From: Cynocephalus volans
Lineage: Eukaryota > Chordata > Mammalia > Dermoptera > Cynocephalidae
DNA: 64,000 nucleotides
Direction: 5' to 3'
Assembly: GCF_027409185.1 (NCBI RefSeq)
Contig: NC_084463.1
Location: 46,602,407 to 46,666,406, forward strand
A program made the translations under genes and the position numbers. How positions within the stretch are numbered: the stretch's first letter is position 1; the number at the start of each line of letters is the position of its first letter. This document shows, piece after piece, positions 12,238 to 23,358 of this stretch. The notes beneath the pieces are model-generated. The model saw only the letters and a list, made by a program, of their open reading frames with translations. It searched no databases and was not told where the DNA came from.

Positions 12238-12319
12238 CCAGGAGTCTTCAAAAAGTTTAGGGAAAGATTAGTATTATCTTTTAATCCCAATTTTCCATGA
12301 ACTTCTTGAAGTACGCTCA
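12238..12319. mobile_element. Short mariner-like MITE (copy 2)
   Basis: This is an 82-bp near-palindrome: AGTCTTCAAAAAGTTTAGGG at the left, and TTCCATGAACTTCTTGAAGT then ACGCTCA at the right, followed by TA (12320-12321). The core GTATTATCTTTTAATCC matches copy 1. Confidence 0.55.
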
Positions 12320-12962
12320 TACGTGAGTAAAATATGTCGTCTAAAATTTACTTCCTTCTAATTCTACTTAATTATGGATTATTAAATTGACACAAGCTAA
12401 GTTCTTCTTGATGTCACCAACAAAGGTGAGCTCCAAAATGACAAATCAATATGGTAATTAGTTTCATGCTCCTTTGAATTAAACATTATCTATATCAACA
12501 AGAGCACTGCATGTGCACTAGTATTTGCAAATTTTCAAGATTAGAGTGAATTCACACACAGACTCTAATGTTTATATAAACCAAAGTGCAAGCAATACCT
12601 TTCATGACTTTTATAGTAGTTCCCTGCCCCAAAATGAGTGAGTTTCTTGAGAAGGGCTTCCCAAGGCATAGCACCTAGGCTTCTGTGGAACTTATATTTG
12701 TAAATACAATATATGTCTGTTAAATGACTGCTTTAGGAAGAAGAAAAGTAATATGACTTGAACTTTAAAAGATTTTTTAAATTAATGAAAAATTTTAAAG
12801 ATCCATACATTTGGGAGGGTTTTTATAGTGTTAAACTTCTCCATTGCCACTTAGAACAGGAAATGAATAACCACATCTTTTACTGATAGGCCAGCACATA
12901 CTATTGTGATTTTACATTATATCCATGTCCCCCAGGAAATAAGGACTGGGTTTGTGACTAAC

Positions 12963-13142
12963 CTGGTCTCCCTGAAACTGCTCTGGCAGCCGCCAGTAAA
13001 ACAGCTCTGCCTGGACATGGTGCCGGACTGTCACGGCGTCCAGTGGGACATCGGGGGCCTGGAAATACACCCCTTCGGTGGTGCCCCTTAGGTTACTCTG
13101 AGAAACCACACGCAGAAGAGGCTGATCTGAGCCCAGAGTCAC
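12963..13142 (-). pseudogene. LAMA1: LAMA1 exon, start of L4 domain
   Basis: The acceptor ACCAG ends at 13143 and the donor GTTAGT starts at 12962. It is exactly 60 codons and open: VTLGSDQPLLRVVSQSNLRG, then TTEGVYFQAPD and FYWRLPEQFQGDQ. This is the N-terminal part of the laminin IV module. Confidence 0.93.
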
Positions 13143-13654
13143 CTGGTCATCAAAGGGAGAAAAAATGCACTTCAGAATATGAATTATCCACCCACACTGG
13201 ATCTGTTAGATTCCACCACTGTTTCAGAGAGGAAACAGTGTCATTATTAAAACAGGAGTAAAGACTTTTTTCTTAAACTCAACCTCTGGATTAATATTAA
13301 CTGAAAGTGCTTTTAAAGCTCCTGCCTTTTGGGTCAAACTACTGCTACACGGGAGCAGTGTTCAGTTATAGAGAGGAGACTGCTGAGATGTTACAGTTTT
13401 ATTTCTCTCCAACTAAAGCTGCTGATAGATTAGCAAAGGAGCAACACCAAACGCCTTCAGTTCAAGCCCGATGTATTTCCTCGGACAGCAGAATTGGAGC
13501 TCTGATTCATATACTAACCCGCATCAGCTTTTTAGAGAGTCTGATGCCGTAAGAGCAACATTTAATGTAAGTATTTGAGTGTCCCTCCTACCTCCACCCC
13601 CTCCCGAGGGGAGAGGGATAAAAATGGACCATTTTAGCCGTGTGTGCCACTTAC

Positions 13655-13798
13655 TGGGGTCCTCACGTGACCCTCCAACTCTGAGCAGAGGTGTGACAGC
13701 CCAAAGCAGAAGCATGGGTGCCACCCAAGGGGGTCATCCTCACAGAGAGCGAAGGTGCCAGGTTGACACTCAATGCACTGGAGGCCAAGGACATTCTC
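13655..13798 (-). pseudogene. LAMA1: LAMA1 exon, LE half-repeat preceding L4; conserved Cys replaced
   Basis: The acceptor CTTTAG ends at 13799 and the donor GTAAGT starts at 13654; it is 48 codons and open. The peptide is ENVLGLQCIECQPGTFALCE, then DDPLGWHPCFCFGLSHLCSE. Remembered orthologues have R-G at the ALCE position and G-C-S-P where this copy has G-W-H-P. It therefore loses a disulfide cysteine and gains an unpaired one. Confidence 0.9.
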
Positions 13799-13977
13799 CT
13801 AAAGGACAACAAATAATGGACTTGTTTTTGCCTGAAAAAAAGAGATGCCATTTTCAAACAAACAAAAACAAAGTAAAACTCAAAAATAATTTTAGATTCA
13901 CAAACGTCATGAAACCAGCTGTTTCCTTGAGCAAAGTCCCTAACGTCTCTGAGCATCGGTTCTTCCCACCAGCGACT

Positions 13978-14110
13978 CAAGCAGTGATCCCCAAGCGTGG
14001 CTGCTAATCAGAATCATCTTGGAAGCTTTGGGAAAATGCAGGTTCCCTGATGGGAATCTTCTGAGAAAGCCGTGGAATCGCCTTGAGTCCCCAGATGGTT
14101 CTAAAGATCA
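13978..14110 (+). mobile_element. MER5-like (hAT) fragment
   Basis: The opening AGCAGTGATCCCCAAGCGTG, followed by CTAATCAGAATCATCTTGGA and AATGCAGGTTCC, resembles the MER5A pattern (CAGTGGTTCTCAAAG…). The similarity is recognisable but diverged. Confidence 0.4.
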
Positions 14111-14824
14111 GTCAGCGTAGAGGAGCCCTGACCAAGGGATTATTAAGGCTGTCCCTGCTGTCCTCGTTGTCTGTAATGATAACTGTTATCATAAGGTAGA
14201 GTGAGCCCAAACTACGGAAACTGGTGTCTCCATTACTCAAAGACCATAATATCTACATGAGTCTTCCCTTCCTCGTGTCCGTTATCCCTGACTTCCATCT
14301 CACCCCCCATGGGGAAAGGACCAGAGAAGGTGCAAGGACTCCCTAATGAGAAAGGCCACTGGGAGAACTAATGGAAACGTATGAAATTAAAAATGATATT
14401 GAAATCTTACCTCCTGGGAAGATCATAAACACAATTTCCTTCGACCTGGACAGCACACACACAAAATAACTACCACACAGCTATAAAGCCCCCAGTCTTG
14501 AAGCCCTGTGCTACCTGTGTTACCTGTATATTCAAAATAGATCAGCTACTCAGCCCACTCGAACACATGATAGAAAACTCAGCGTGTTTTTCAAATCAGT
14601 TCCAGCATCTGACACTTGTAATAAGTAGTAAAAGTTCCATTTTGAGAATCTTCCATCATTTTAGAAAAGCATAACAGTCTCTAAACCCAGACGTGGAAGG
14701 AAGTGTGAACTCATTAGAGGAAGCATCTAAAATCTCACAGCTTATTTAAAGAGCCGAAAGCCCAAGAGTCACCACAGTGCTGACTGAGCAGGAGAGAGGA
14801 AGGTTGGAAGGTCCTGGCAAATAC

Positions 14825-15062
14825 CTTGCAGGTGCAGGCACCGCTTTCCTGTGCACAGCTGCAGAGACCCTGCTCCAGGTCACAGGATGTCCACTGACAT
14901 CCCCCTCAGGTCACAGTCACAGGGAACACCATCTGGGAAGTCTCTGTGACCCCGGGAGCACTGATCACAGCTCTGTCCACCAAAATCCAACTTGCACTGG
15001 CAATGGCTGGTGATCGCGTCACACTGATGGCTGGCTGACCCCTCATGACTGCAATTACAGGC
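14825..15062 (-). pseudogene. LAMA1: LAMA1 exon, LE repeats; 1-bp insertion and a lost Cys
   Basis: The acceptor CTCTCAG ends at 15063 and the donor GTATTT starts at 14824. The first part reads ACNCSHEGSASHQCDAITSH, then CKLDFGGQSCDQCSRGHRDF, then PDGVPCDCDLRG. FPDG replaces the conserved FPDC. The frame then meets a stop after SVDIL. One base further, CDLEQGLCSCAQESGACTCK continues the LAMA1 sequence to the donor. The length is 238 bp against 237 expected. The extra base lies between about 14884 and 14905, either in GACATCC or in the five-G run. Confidence 0.9.
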
Positions 15063-15742
15063 CTGAGAGAGAGAAACCACGTAAGCAAAAAGGTGGCTTC
15101 TGTGTTTGCATGATGTGCACATATTTGGGCTAGAGGAAAATACAAAATGTGGGGAAACTATACAAATGAACTGATCTCTCTCTCACTATCTCGCTATCGC
15201 TACATGGATTTACCCTGCCCTGTGCCAACAGGAGATAAGGACTGCCCTGATTTCTGGACATGTCTGCATCTTAGTGACACATGCACACTGGGCCAGAACT
15301 ATGCACTGATGTGCAATTTAATAGGTCAAAACAGTCTAGCAAAATATTTTAGAAGTCAAGTAATTTTTCCACTGTTTTCAAAACATAAGCTTAGTTTGTA
15401 CATAACCAAAGAAAGTGACATGGAAAACTGCAGCCCTCACAGATTGGACATAAACCCCCCCAATAAAGTGACTTATGACTTCCACTTGGAAAAGAGTACA
15501 CATTGCAGAATACATTTAAAGAGCATAAAACATTTTGGATTTTCTAACCATAGCTTTCAGAGCGAGGTTCAAAACCTAGAATAAGGCGTTTTAAGGGCGC
15601 TGCTTCCTCCACTTTGATTCCTATGACCTGCACTGTGCATTAAACATAAACCACAAAGCTATTCAGCAGGTTAAAACCAACAGAATGGCTAGAAGAAAAG
15701 GGCAGAAACTTGCTGCCAGCAGAGCAATGCAGACTAGCGCAC

Positions 15743-15879
15743 CTGGCAGCCGTGCTGCGGGTCATGGCCCCAGAAGCTGTCCTCGCATTCTTGGCACTTC
15801 AGACCCTGAGTGTGTGGAGGGCAGACGCAGGTAGCCGAGTCAGGATTGCAGGTGTTCTGAGTATGTGGGCAGCCACAGG
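15743..15879 (-). pseudogene. LAMA1: LAMA1 exon, LE repeat
   Basis: The acceptor TTTTAG ends at 15880 and the donor GTGCGC starts at 15742; the exon is 137 bp and open. It encodes CGCPHTQNTCNPDSATCVCP, then PHTQGLKCQECEDSFWGHD, with LE cysteine spacing intact. Confidence 0.92.
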
Positions 15880-16159
15880 CTAAAAGACAGACAAGTATGA
15901 GCTTACAGATCGGGGTGATCGATGTCTTTAATGGGGCAAGAGTTGATGTTACAAGCTATTTCCCTTTTATTAATAATCTAAACCATTCTTCTAGATCCTA
16001 AAAGACACCTCATGATTCCCAAGACCCCTCCATGTCTCGCAGAGGTGGTTGTTCCTCTGTGTCAGGAGATGCTTCTGGCAGAGGATAATCAAGACACAGT
16101 GGGAGAAATACAGAGAAGACTGGAAAAGAGCTCGATGGGTGAGAAAAGCAGACAGAGCT

Positions 16160-16350
16160 AATACTGGGCATTACTGCATGCCGAGTGCCGTAGTAAGGGC
16201 TTTACGTACAACACTTGCAAGAACTTCTTGATGTACATGATAATGAGCTTCTCCATTTCACAGTTGAGGAAACTAAGGCTAAGTGAAGTTAAGCATTAAT
16301 CTATGCTCACACCATTAGCAGGTGACAGAGCCATGACCAGAACTTATGCT
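16160..16350 (+). mobile_element. MIR SINE fragment
   Basis: The MIR core signature is present: CATTTCACAGTTGAGGAAAC then TAAGGCTAAGTGAAGTTAAG, followed by CAGGTGACAGAGCC. It lies in a LAMA1 intron in antisense orientation to the gene. Confidence 0.75.
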
Positions 16351-16517
16351 TGGACCCTGACAGGGATCAGGAAACAGAAAACGAAGGTATGAAATCCTAC
16401 ATGTAAAGGAGAGCAAAAGTTAAAGGACGTAACAGAAGTAAGTCAGAAGTCAAAGGAGGGCTCAAAAAAAAGTCTGGAAATCACTACAGAGTGGCAAACA
16501 AAAATGCAAGTGCTTAC

Positions 16518-16698
16518 GTGTGCAGCTACCATCCTGGTATGCACAGAAGCCAGGTGAACATCTGTCGCACCTTTCCCCAGCCACGCCTGGGACACAGTGA
16601 CACTGTCCTTCATCCAAGCAGTCATCCGACACGGAGCTTGCTGTGCTGCAGCCACAGGGCAGGCAGCCAAGCCTCATGTCCATCCCATGGTAGCCATG
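16518..16698 (-). pseudogene. LAMA1: LAMA1 exon, LE repeat
   Basis: The acceptor AAATAG ends at 16699 and the donor GTAAGC starts at 16517; the exon is 181 bp and open. It reads LGCLPCGCSTASSVSDDCLD, then EGQCHCVPGVAGERCDRCSP, then GFCAYQDGSC. A cysteine (GFC) stands where a tyrosine or phenylalanine is usual. Confidence 0.92.
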
Positions 16699-16963
16699 CT
16701 ATTTCACAAGAGGGGAACAATCATGGAGGCCAACATGTGTTTCAATAAGCAACTGCACACACTAGAATGTCAGCAAATCACACACAAGATGTCTGACAGA
16801 ATCATAAAGTATTCATGACACGATTCACAGCATTCACCAGCCATGCTTAAGGAGTCAGCTCTTTCTGGCAGGAATTCAATTTCCAGAACAAGGGCTAAGG
16901 TGTCAATTACACATATCAATAACAAATACTTTAATTGTACGCAATGACCAGTAAGCATCTTAC

Positions 16964-17035
16964 CAAGCACCAGTCACACTGCTGTCCAGTCACATGTGGT
17001 TTGCAGTCACAGAGTCCAGTCTCAGGATGGCCACC
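16964..17035 (-). pseudogene. LAMA1: LAMA1 exon, LE repeat (most 5' exon found)
   Basis: The acceptor TTTCCAG ends at 17036 and the donor GTAAGA starts at 16963; it is exactly 24 codons. The peptide ETGLCDCKPHVTGQQCDWC is strongly LAMA1-like, though the usual Q-C after CD reads W-C. The preceding LE exon was not found in the remaining 47 kb. Confidence 0.9.
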
Positions 17036-17544
17036 CTGGAAAGGGAGTCTTTTTCATGGCATTCACAGGATAACACAAATACACACAAGAAATATACGAA
17101 CGGTCACTTCTGGGCTTGGTTATAGTTAAGATTCTTAATCCTCAAAGGAAAAAGTTTAAACATTCAATGTTTCAAATAACAAAACTAAAGAAAAATAATA
17201 CTTCATAATAACTTTTAAAATATAGCATTTTCCTGAAAAGTAAACCAAAATAGGATTGGTGAAAGGAACCATCACAGAAAAAAAAAAAAATACTGAAGCT
17301 ATGAGTAATTTTTTGAATTCCTTGAAATTTTTTAATCAATGTACATCAGCAAATTTTTATTAAAAATATACACTAGAGATTTCAAAATCAATTTAGCCAT
17401 TTGCTCTCATTCCATTCACTCATATGTTTAATATTGTAAAGCTCAGTTACAACAATCTAGATAATATATGCATATTAATATTTCATAATTAAATAAAAAA
17501 TAAAGTCCTTCATCTTTTCTAATTTATGCAATTTAACAGGTCTA
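17036..17544. other. AT-rich sequence upstream of the last LAMA1 exon
   Basis: This is non-coding sequence. No laminin exon, RNA gene or recognisable transposon was seen. Confidence 0.4.
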
Positions 17545-17910
17545 AAAGAGAATCTGAAAAGACAGGCAGCAAAAGCAAAACAGACAAATGGGATTATGTC
17601 AAACTAAAAAGCTTCTGCACAGAAAAGGAAACAATCAACAGAGTGAAGAGACAACTTGCATAATGGGAGAAAGTATTTGCAGATTATGCATCTGACAAGA
17701 GATTCATATACAGAATATACAAGGAACTCAAACAATTCAACAGCAGAAAAGCAAATAATCTGATCAAAAAATAGGCAAATGAGCTAAATACACATTTCCC
17801 AAGAGAAGACATATGAATGGCCCACAGGTATATTAAAAAATGCTGAATATCACTAATCATCAGGGAAATGCAAATCGAAATCACAATGAGATATCATCTC
17901 ACCCCAGTAT
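17545..17910 (+). mobile_element. L1 ORF2-end fragment
   Basis: The L1 phrases are GACAAATGGGATTATGTCAA, AACTAAAAAGCTTCTGCACA and AATCACAATGAGATATCATC. It is cut at about 17910 and followed by about 65 bp of unrelated pyrimidine-rich sequence. Confidence 0.8.
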
Positions 17911-17974
17911 TCTTTGTGCTCCTTACCCAATTTTTTTCCTAAACCCCTTCTTCCTCCCCCTTTGCCACTACTAG

Positions 17975-18794
17975 TAATGTACAAACTACCAAGACTGAAC
18001 CAAGGAGAAATAGAAAACCTGAACAGACCAATAACAAGCAATGAGATTGAAGCAGTAATCAGCAGTGTCCTAAGAAAGAAAAGCACAGGACAGCTGGCTT
18101 TACTGCTGAATTCTATCAAACCTTTAAATAGGAATTAATTCCAATTCTCTTCAATCTATTCCAAAAAATTGAAACAGAGGCAACTTTCCCAAACTCATTC
18201 TATAAAGCCAGCAGAACCCTAATACCAAAACCAAAGATGCAACAAAAATGAAAATTACAGATCAATATCTGATGAACACAGATGCAAAAATTCTCACAGT
18301 ATAATAGTGACCAGAATACACATCCGAAAAATCATGCACTATGATCAAGTGGGATTCATCTCAGGGATGCAAGGATGGTTCAGCATATACAAGTCAATAA
18401 ATGTTATACACCACATCAGCAAAATCAAGGACAAAGACTGTATGATTATCTCAACTGATGCAAAAAAAAATCATCTATTTTTGACAAAAAAAATCACAAA
18501 ATTCAACATCCCTCATGATAAAGGATCTCAGCAAATTAGGTGTAGAAGGAGAGTATGTCAACACAGTAATACCCATATATGACAAACCAATCACCAATAT
18601 TATCCTGAAAGTGGAAAAACTGAAAGCTTTGTCCTTAAGAACAGGAAGAAGAAAAGGATTCCCACTATCACCACTTCTATTTAACAAAGTATTGGAAGAA
18701 TTAGACAGAACAATCAGGCAAGAGAAAGAAATAAAGGACATCCAGATTGGAAAAGATGAGGTCAAACTGTCCCTGTTTACAGATGACCTAATTA

Positions 18795-18826
<32 letters not shown>

Positions 18827-19125
18827 AATTATATATAATATATATAAATATATAAATATATATTTATATATGATATATATATAAACAATTTTAGCAATGT
18901 TGCAGGGTACAAATCAGCACACAATAAGTCAGTAGTGTTTTTATACTACAATAATAAACTAGCAGAAAAAGAAATCAAGAAAGCACACCCATTTACAATA
19001 GTCACCAAAAAAATTAAGTACCTAGCAATCAATTTAACCAAGGAAGTGAAAGATGTCTTCAATAAGGATGACATAACATTACTAAAAGAAATTAAAGAGG
19101 ATGCAAAAAGGTGGACACAGTCATT
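17975..19125 (+). mobile_element. L1 ORF2 (reverse-transcriptase region) fragment, decayed
   Basis: Mid-ORF2 sequence runs on the + strand, from ACTGAACCAAGGAGAAATAG through GATCAAGTGGGATTCATCTC to AAGAAATTAAAGAGGATGC. Many stops and frame changes are present. It is interrupted by a (TG/TA)n expansion at 18793-18886. Confidence 0.85.
18793..18886. repeat. (TG)n/(TA)n microsatellite inside L1
   Basis: A short TG run passes into alternating TA with interruptions. It sits at the place where the L1 RT active-site region would be expected, which destroys that coding segment. Confidence 0.85.
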
Positions 19126-20275
19126 ATTTTTGTCTTTTTGCTAATACCTATTCTAACAGGAATGGGGTGATATCTCATAGTGGTTTGAATTTGCATTTAC
19201 TTGATGATTAATGATGTGAGCATATTTTACATAACTGATGGCCATTTGTATGTCTTCTTTTGAGAAATGTTTATAGAGTCCTTGTGCCAATTTTTTTAAC
19301 CTGATTATTTAATTTCTGCTATTGAGTTGTTTGCATTCCTTTTCTAATTCAGATATTTACCTCTTATCAGATGCTTAGTTTGCAAAATTTTTAAATCATT
19401 TTTAGGTTTTTCTTCACTCCATTTATTGTTTACTTGGCTGTGAAAATCTTTTTACTTTTATGTAATCTCATTTGTCTATTTTTGCTTCTTATGCATGTGC
19501 TTTTGAGGATATTGGCAAAAAAATTATTGCCCAGAGCAATGTAATAGATTTTTCCCTGTTTTATTTATTTTTCTCTAGTAGTTTCATAATTTTAGGTCTT
19601 ATATTTCAGTCTTTAATCTATTTTGAGTTGATTTTTCTATATGATGAGAGATAATAGTCTAATTTTATTATTCTACCTGTGAATATCCAGTCTCCCAAGA
19701 TAATTTATTAAAAAGACTGTCATAACTCCGTAGTGTGTTCTTGTCATATTTGTCAAAATTCAATCATGTGTAAATGTGTGAATTTAATTCTGGGTTCTAT
19801 ATTTTGTTTTATTGGTGTATGTGTCTGTCTTTAAGCCTGCACCAGGCCATTTTTGTTACTACAGATTTGTAGTGTATTTTGAAGTCAGGTAGTGTGATGC
19901 CTTGAGCTCTGTTCTTTTTGTTTAAGGTTGCTTTGGCTATTAGTAGGCCTTTGTGATTCCATATATTTTTTAATATTTTTTGGCTATTTCTGTGGAAAAT
20001 GTCATTAGTATGTTGAAAAGGATTGCATTGAATCTGTAGATAGCATCTTGTAGGATAAACAATGTAACAGTATTAATTGTTTTAAATTTATGAATACAAA
20101 ATATATTTTTATTTATTTGTGTTTTATTCAAAGTTTTATCAATGTTTTCATTTTCTGTGTAGAGATCTTTTACCACTGTGGTCAAATCTATTCCCAAGTT
20201 TTCTTTTCTGGAGCTATTGGAAATGAGTTTCTTTATCTAGTTAGTTGATAGTTTTCTGTTAATATAGAGCTAAGT

Positions 20276-20886
20276 AGGCATTTCTCTAAGGAAGATATCC
20301 AAATGGCCAACAGACATATGAAAAAATGCTCAACATCACTCAGCATCCGGGAAATGCAAATCAAAACCACATTGAGATACCATCTAACCCCAGTTAGGAT
20401 GGCTAAAATCCAAAAGACTATGAACTATAAATGCTGGTGAGGCTGCGGAGAAAAAGGAACTCTCATACATTGTTGGTGGGACTGCAAAATGGTGCAGCCT
20501 CTATGGAAAATGGTATGGAGGTTCCTCAAACAATTGCAGATAGATCTACCATACGACCCAGCTATCCCACTGTTGGGAATATACCCAGAGGAATGGAAAT
20601 CATCAAGTCGAAGGTATACCTGTTTCCCAATGTTTATCGCAGCACTCTTTACAATAGCCAAGAGTTGGAACCAGCCCAAATGCCCATCATCAGATGAGTG
20701 GATATGGAGAATGTGGTACATCTACACAATGGAATACTACTCAGCTATAAAAACGAGTGAAATACTGCCATTTGCAACAACATGGATGGACCTTGAGAAA
20801 ATTATATTAAGTGAAACAAGTCAAGCACAGAAAGAGAAATACCACATGTTCTCACTTATTGGTGGGAGCTAAAAATTAATATATAA

Positions 20887-20920
<34 letters not shown>

Positions 20921-21112
20921 CGGGGGGGGGGAAGAAGATATAACAACCACAATTATTTGAAGTTGATATGACAAGCAAACAGAAAGGACATTGTTGGGGG
21001 GGAGGGGGGAGGGAGAAGGGAGGGAGGTTTTGGTGATGGGGAGCAATAATCAGCCACAATGTATATCGACAAAATAAAATTTAAAAAAAAAAAAGAAAAA
21101 AAAAAAAAGAAA
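20276..21112 (+). mobile_element. Younger L1 3' end with A-rich tail
   Basis: It begins in ORF2 (CCAAATGGCCAACAGACATA) and continues through TGCAGCCTCTATGGAAAATG and ATGGATGGACCTTGAGAAAA. It then enters a 3' UTR with (CA)n, a G-rich tract and CAATAATCAGCCACAATGTA, and ends in an A-rich tail at about 21080-21112. It closely matches the copy at 31640-32705, so this family was recently active here. Its last 127 codons of ORF2 are open (20489-20872). Confidence 0.88.
20891..20918. repeat. (CA)n microsatellite in L1 3' UTR
   Basis: About 14 CA dinucleotides are followed by a run of G. The same place in the minus-strand copy at 37200-37290 carries the matching (TG)n and poly-C. Confidence 0.85.
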
Positions 21113-21384
21113 CACTACTGATTTTGTATGTTGATTTTGTACCTTGAAACTTTACTAAACTGTTTTATTAGCTCTAAAAGTACATTAGTGGAGTCTTTAG
21201 GGTTTTTTTATATACAAGATCATGTTATCTGCAAATAAGGATGATTTGACTTCTTCCTTTTCAATTTGCTTTTTTTTTCCCCCTAATTGCTCTAGCTAGG
21301 ACTTTAATGTTGGAAAGATGTGGGAAAAGTGAACATTTTTATGTTTTACCAGATACTGGAGAAAAAGCTTTTACCTTTTCTTTG

Positions 21385-21389
21385 TACAG
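21385..21389. other. Target-site duplication, left copy (TACAG)
   Basis: These five bases precede the TG start of the 5' LTR and are repeated at 23803-23807 after the CA end of the 3' LTR. Confidence 0.85.
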
Positions 21390-21824
21390 TGTAGTGGATT
21401 GAATTATGTCCCCCCAAAACTCATTGAAGCTTGAAATGTGTCCCCCAAATTTTATGTATTAGTAACTTAGCCCCCGCTGTGACTGTCAAGAGGGTGGGAA
21501 ATCCTATTATGGTAATTGAAAGGTGGAGGCTTGAAGAGGTGATTGGATTGTAGGACCATGCCATAGTGAATGGATTAAAAATGGTGGTCAGGGGTGTGGT
21601 TCTGAGGGCTTTAAAAGAAGAGGAGAGTCTGCCTCTGTCTCTTGCTCTCTCTGCTCTCTTTGCTTCCATAACCTTGCAATGTGAGATGCTTGGGTCGCTG
21701 TCACCATTACTGGATGGACTTTGGACTTCCCAGCCTTGGAAACTGTGAGAATTAAATTTGTTTTTCTTTATAAATAACCCAGTTCCAAGTATTTTGTTAT
21801 AAGCAATGGAAACGGATTAATACA
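21390..21824 (+). mobile_element. MaLR 5' LTR
   Basis: It starts TGTAGTGGATTGAATTATGT and ends GGATTAATACA. Internal landmarks shared with the 3' LTR are GGTGGGAAATCCTATTATGG and GACCATGCCATAGTGAATGG. The target duplication TACAG precedes it. Confidence 0.88.
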
Positions 21825-23358
21825 GAAAATTGGTACCAGAGAAGTGGGGTATTTCTTATAACAAATACTTGAAAATGTGGCAGCAGCTTCAGAACTGGGT
21901 GTTAGGCAAAGGTTGGAGGAGTTTGGAGGACTCAGAAGAAGACAAAAAGATGAGGGAAAGTTTGGAATGTCTTAGAGACTGGTTACACGGTGGAGAGCAG
22001 AATGCTGATGGAAATATGGACTGCGAAGACCATTCTAAGGAGGTCTCAGACAGAAATCAGAAGGAGTTTATTGGAAACTGGGGCAAAGACCACCCTTGCT
22101 GTGAACTGGCAAGGAACTTGACTGTGTTGTCATGCCCTAGGACTTTGTGGAAGCTGGAACTTAGGAGTTGTGAACCAGAGCATTTGGCTGAAGAAATTTC
22201 TAAGCAGCAAAGCATTAAGGGAGCTGCATGGCTACTTGTGACAGCCTACACTGAGTTATGGCAGCAAAGGTACAATGTAAAGCCAGAATATAAAAGGGAA
22301 GCAGAGTGCAAAGGTTTGGAAAATTTGCAGCCTAGCCATGTAGTAGAGAAGCAGAGGGTATTCAATGGTACTAAGAAGATTAACTCAAAAGAATGAGATT
22401 ATCATGAGAGAGGAGAAAAGGCACTGAAGGCATTGCAGAAGCCTCTGGGACCAGCCCCTCCATCACAGGCCCAGAGGCCTAAGGAGACAGAATGGTCTTG
22501 GGGAACAGGCCTGAGGCACTCTCTACAGGCTTGCTGCTTAGGGCCACCTCGGGGAGCTGCTTCCGGCACCAGCATCCCAGCTGCTTTGGCTGCTCAAGCC
22601 ATGGCTAAATTGGCCCCAGGTATGGCTAGACATGCAGCTTTGGAAAATACAAGCTGAATGCCTTGGCAGCATGCACCTGTTGTTAGGTCTGCAGGCTGGC
22701 AGAATGCCAGAGCTGGGAAGGCTTGGGAGCCTCCACCCTGATTTCACAGGATGTGTGGAAAATTTAGGGGGCCCAGGAAGAGATCTGTCACAGGAGCAGA
22801 GTCACCACATAGTGTCTTCATTAGAGCTATGCCAAGTTGAAATGTGGGGTCAGAGTTGCAGCAGAGAAACCCCATCAGTGCCATGCCTAATGGAGCTGTG
22901 AGAGAGGGACTGCCATGGAGACCCCAGAATTGTGGAGCTACCAGAGTGGAACACCAGCCTTGAGAGCTGAAGTGTGGCGTGAGACCAGGAAAGCCATGGG
23001 AGCAGAGCTGCCCAAGAACTTGTGGGCCCGACCCCCACACCAGCATACAGAAGAGGTCAAACATGGAGTCAAAGGTACTTGATTCACCAGCTTTGAGATT
23101 TAATGCCTGCCCTGTTAGGTTTTGGACTTGTTTGGGACCTGTTATCCCTTTCTTTTGGCCTATTTCTCCCTTTTGGAATGGGAATATGTACCCTGTGTTT
23201 GTCCCACCGTTGTATCTTGGAAGTAGATAACTTGTATTGATTTCACAGATGGGACTTTGAACTTTGGGCTTTTGAGTTGAAACAAGTTAAGACTTTGGGG
23301 ATGAAATGAATGTATTTGCATGTGAAAAGACACGAGTTTTGGGGGGTCAGAGGCAGAA
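21825..23358 (+). pseudogene. MaLR internal region, degenerate
   Basis: The internal sequence lies between the two LTRs. The first 560 bases keep an open frame (21830-22396) that resembles the MaLR/THE1 internal segment; the remainder is broken by stops. No protease, reverse transcriptase or integrase signature is visible, consistent with the known non-autonomous nature of MaLRs. It ends in a purine-rich tract (about 23336-23358) just before the 3' LTR. Confidence 0.75.
21831..21849 (+). other. MaLR primer-binding site, tRNA-Leu-like
   Basis: TGGTACCAGAGAAGTGGGG lies six bases after the 5' LTR. It resembles the complement of a tRNA-Leu 3' end, the primer known for ERVL elements, with two extra bases. 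Confidence 0.55.

Larger units (their letters stand above)
1..17035 (-). pseudogene. LAMA1: Laminin alpha-1 (LAMA1) fragment, internally deleted and frameshifted
   Basis: LAMA1 is a secreted basement-membrane laminin chain. Fifteen minus-strand exons with AG acceptors and GT donors encode, in gene order, LE repeats (17035-14825), the L4 domain (13798-11313), LE repeats (10664-2152), the start of coiled-coil domain II (1206-1065) and part of LG4 (93-1). Peptides such as FWKYFNSVSEKPVT, KASYGQGLQQSR and ITHSIPACIGE match remembered LAMA1 rather than LAMA3 or LAMA2. Seen directly: exon lengths of 238, 196 and 142 bp break the expected phase through net +1, +2 and -1 bases, and several conserved LE cysteines are substituted. 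From family knowledge, well over 1,000 residues (coiled coil plus LG1-LG3) should lie between the 1065 and 93 exon ends, yet only 971 bp separate them. No more 5' exon was found between 17036 and 64000. I infer a pseudogene; a misassembled or error-rich functional gene is the alternative. Confidence 0.82.

Noticed and set aside
1..17035. LAMA3 or LAMA2 as the laminin gene
   Set aside because: The L4-domain strings FWKYFNSVSEK and YGQGLQQSR, the domain II start NLTGMTPLPYGIL and the LG4 string ITHSIPACIGE fit remembered LAMA1 and not the corresponding LAMA2 or LAMA3 regions.
21830..22396. 188-codon ORF as a gene
   Set aside because: It lies between two LTRs in the MaLR internal region and is a relic of that element.
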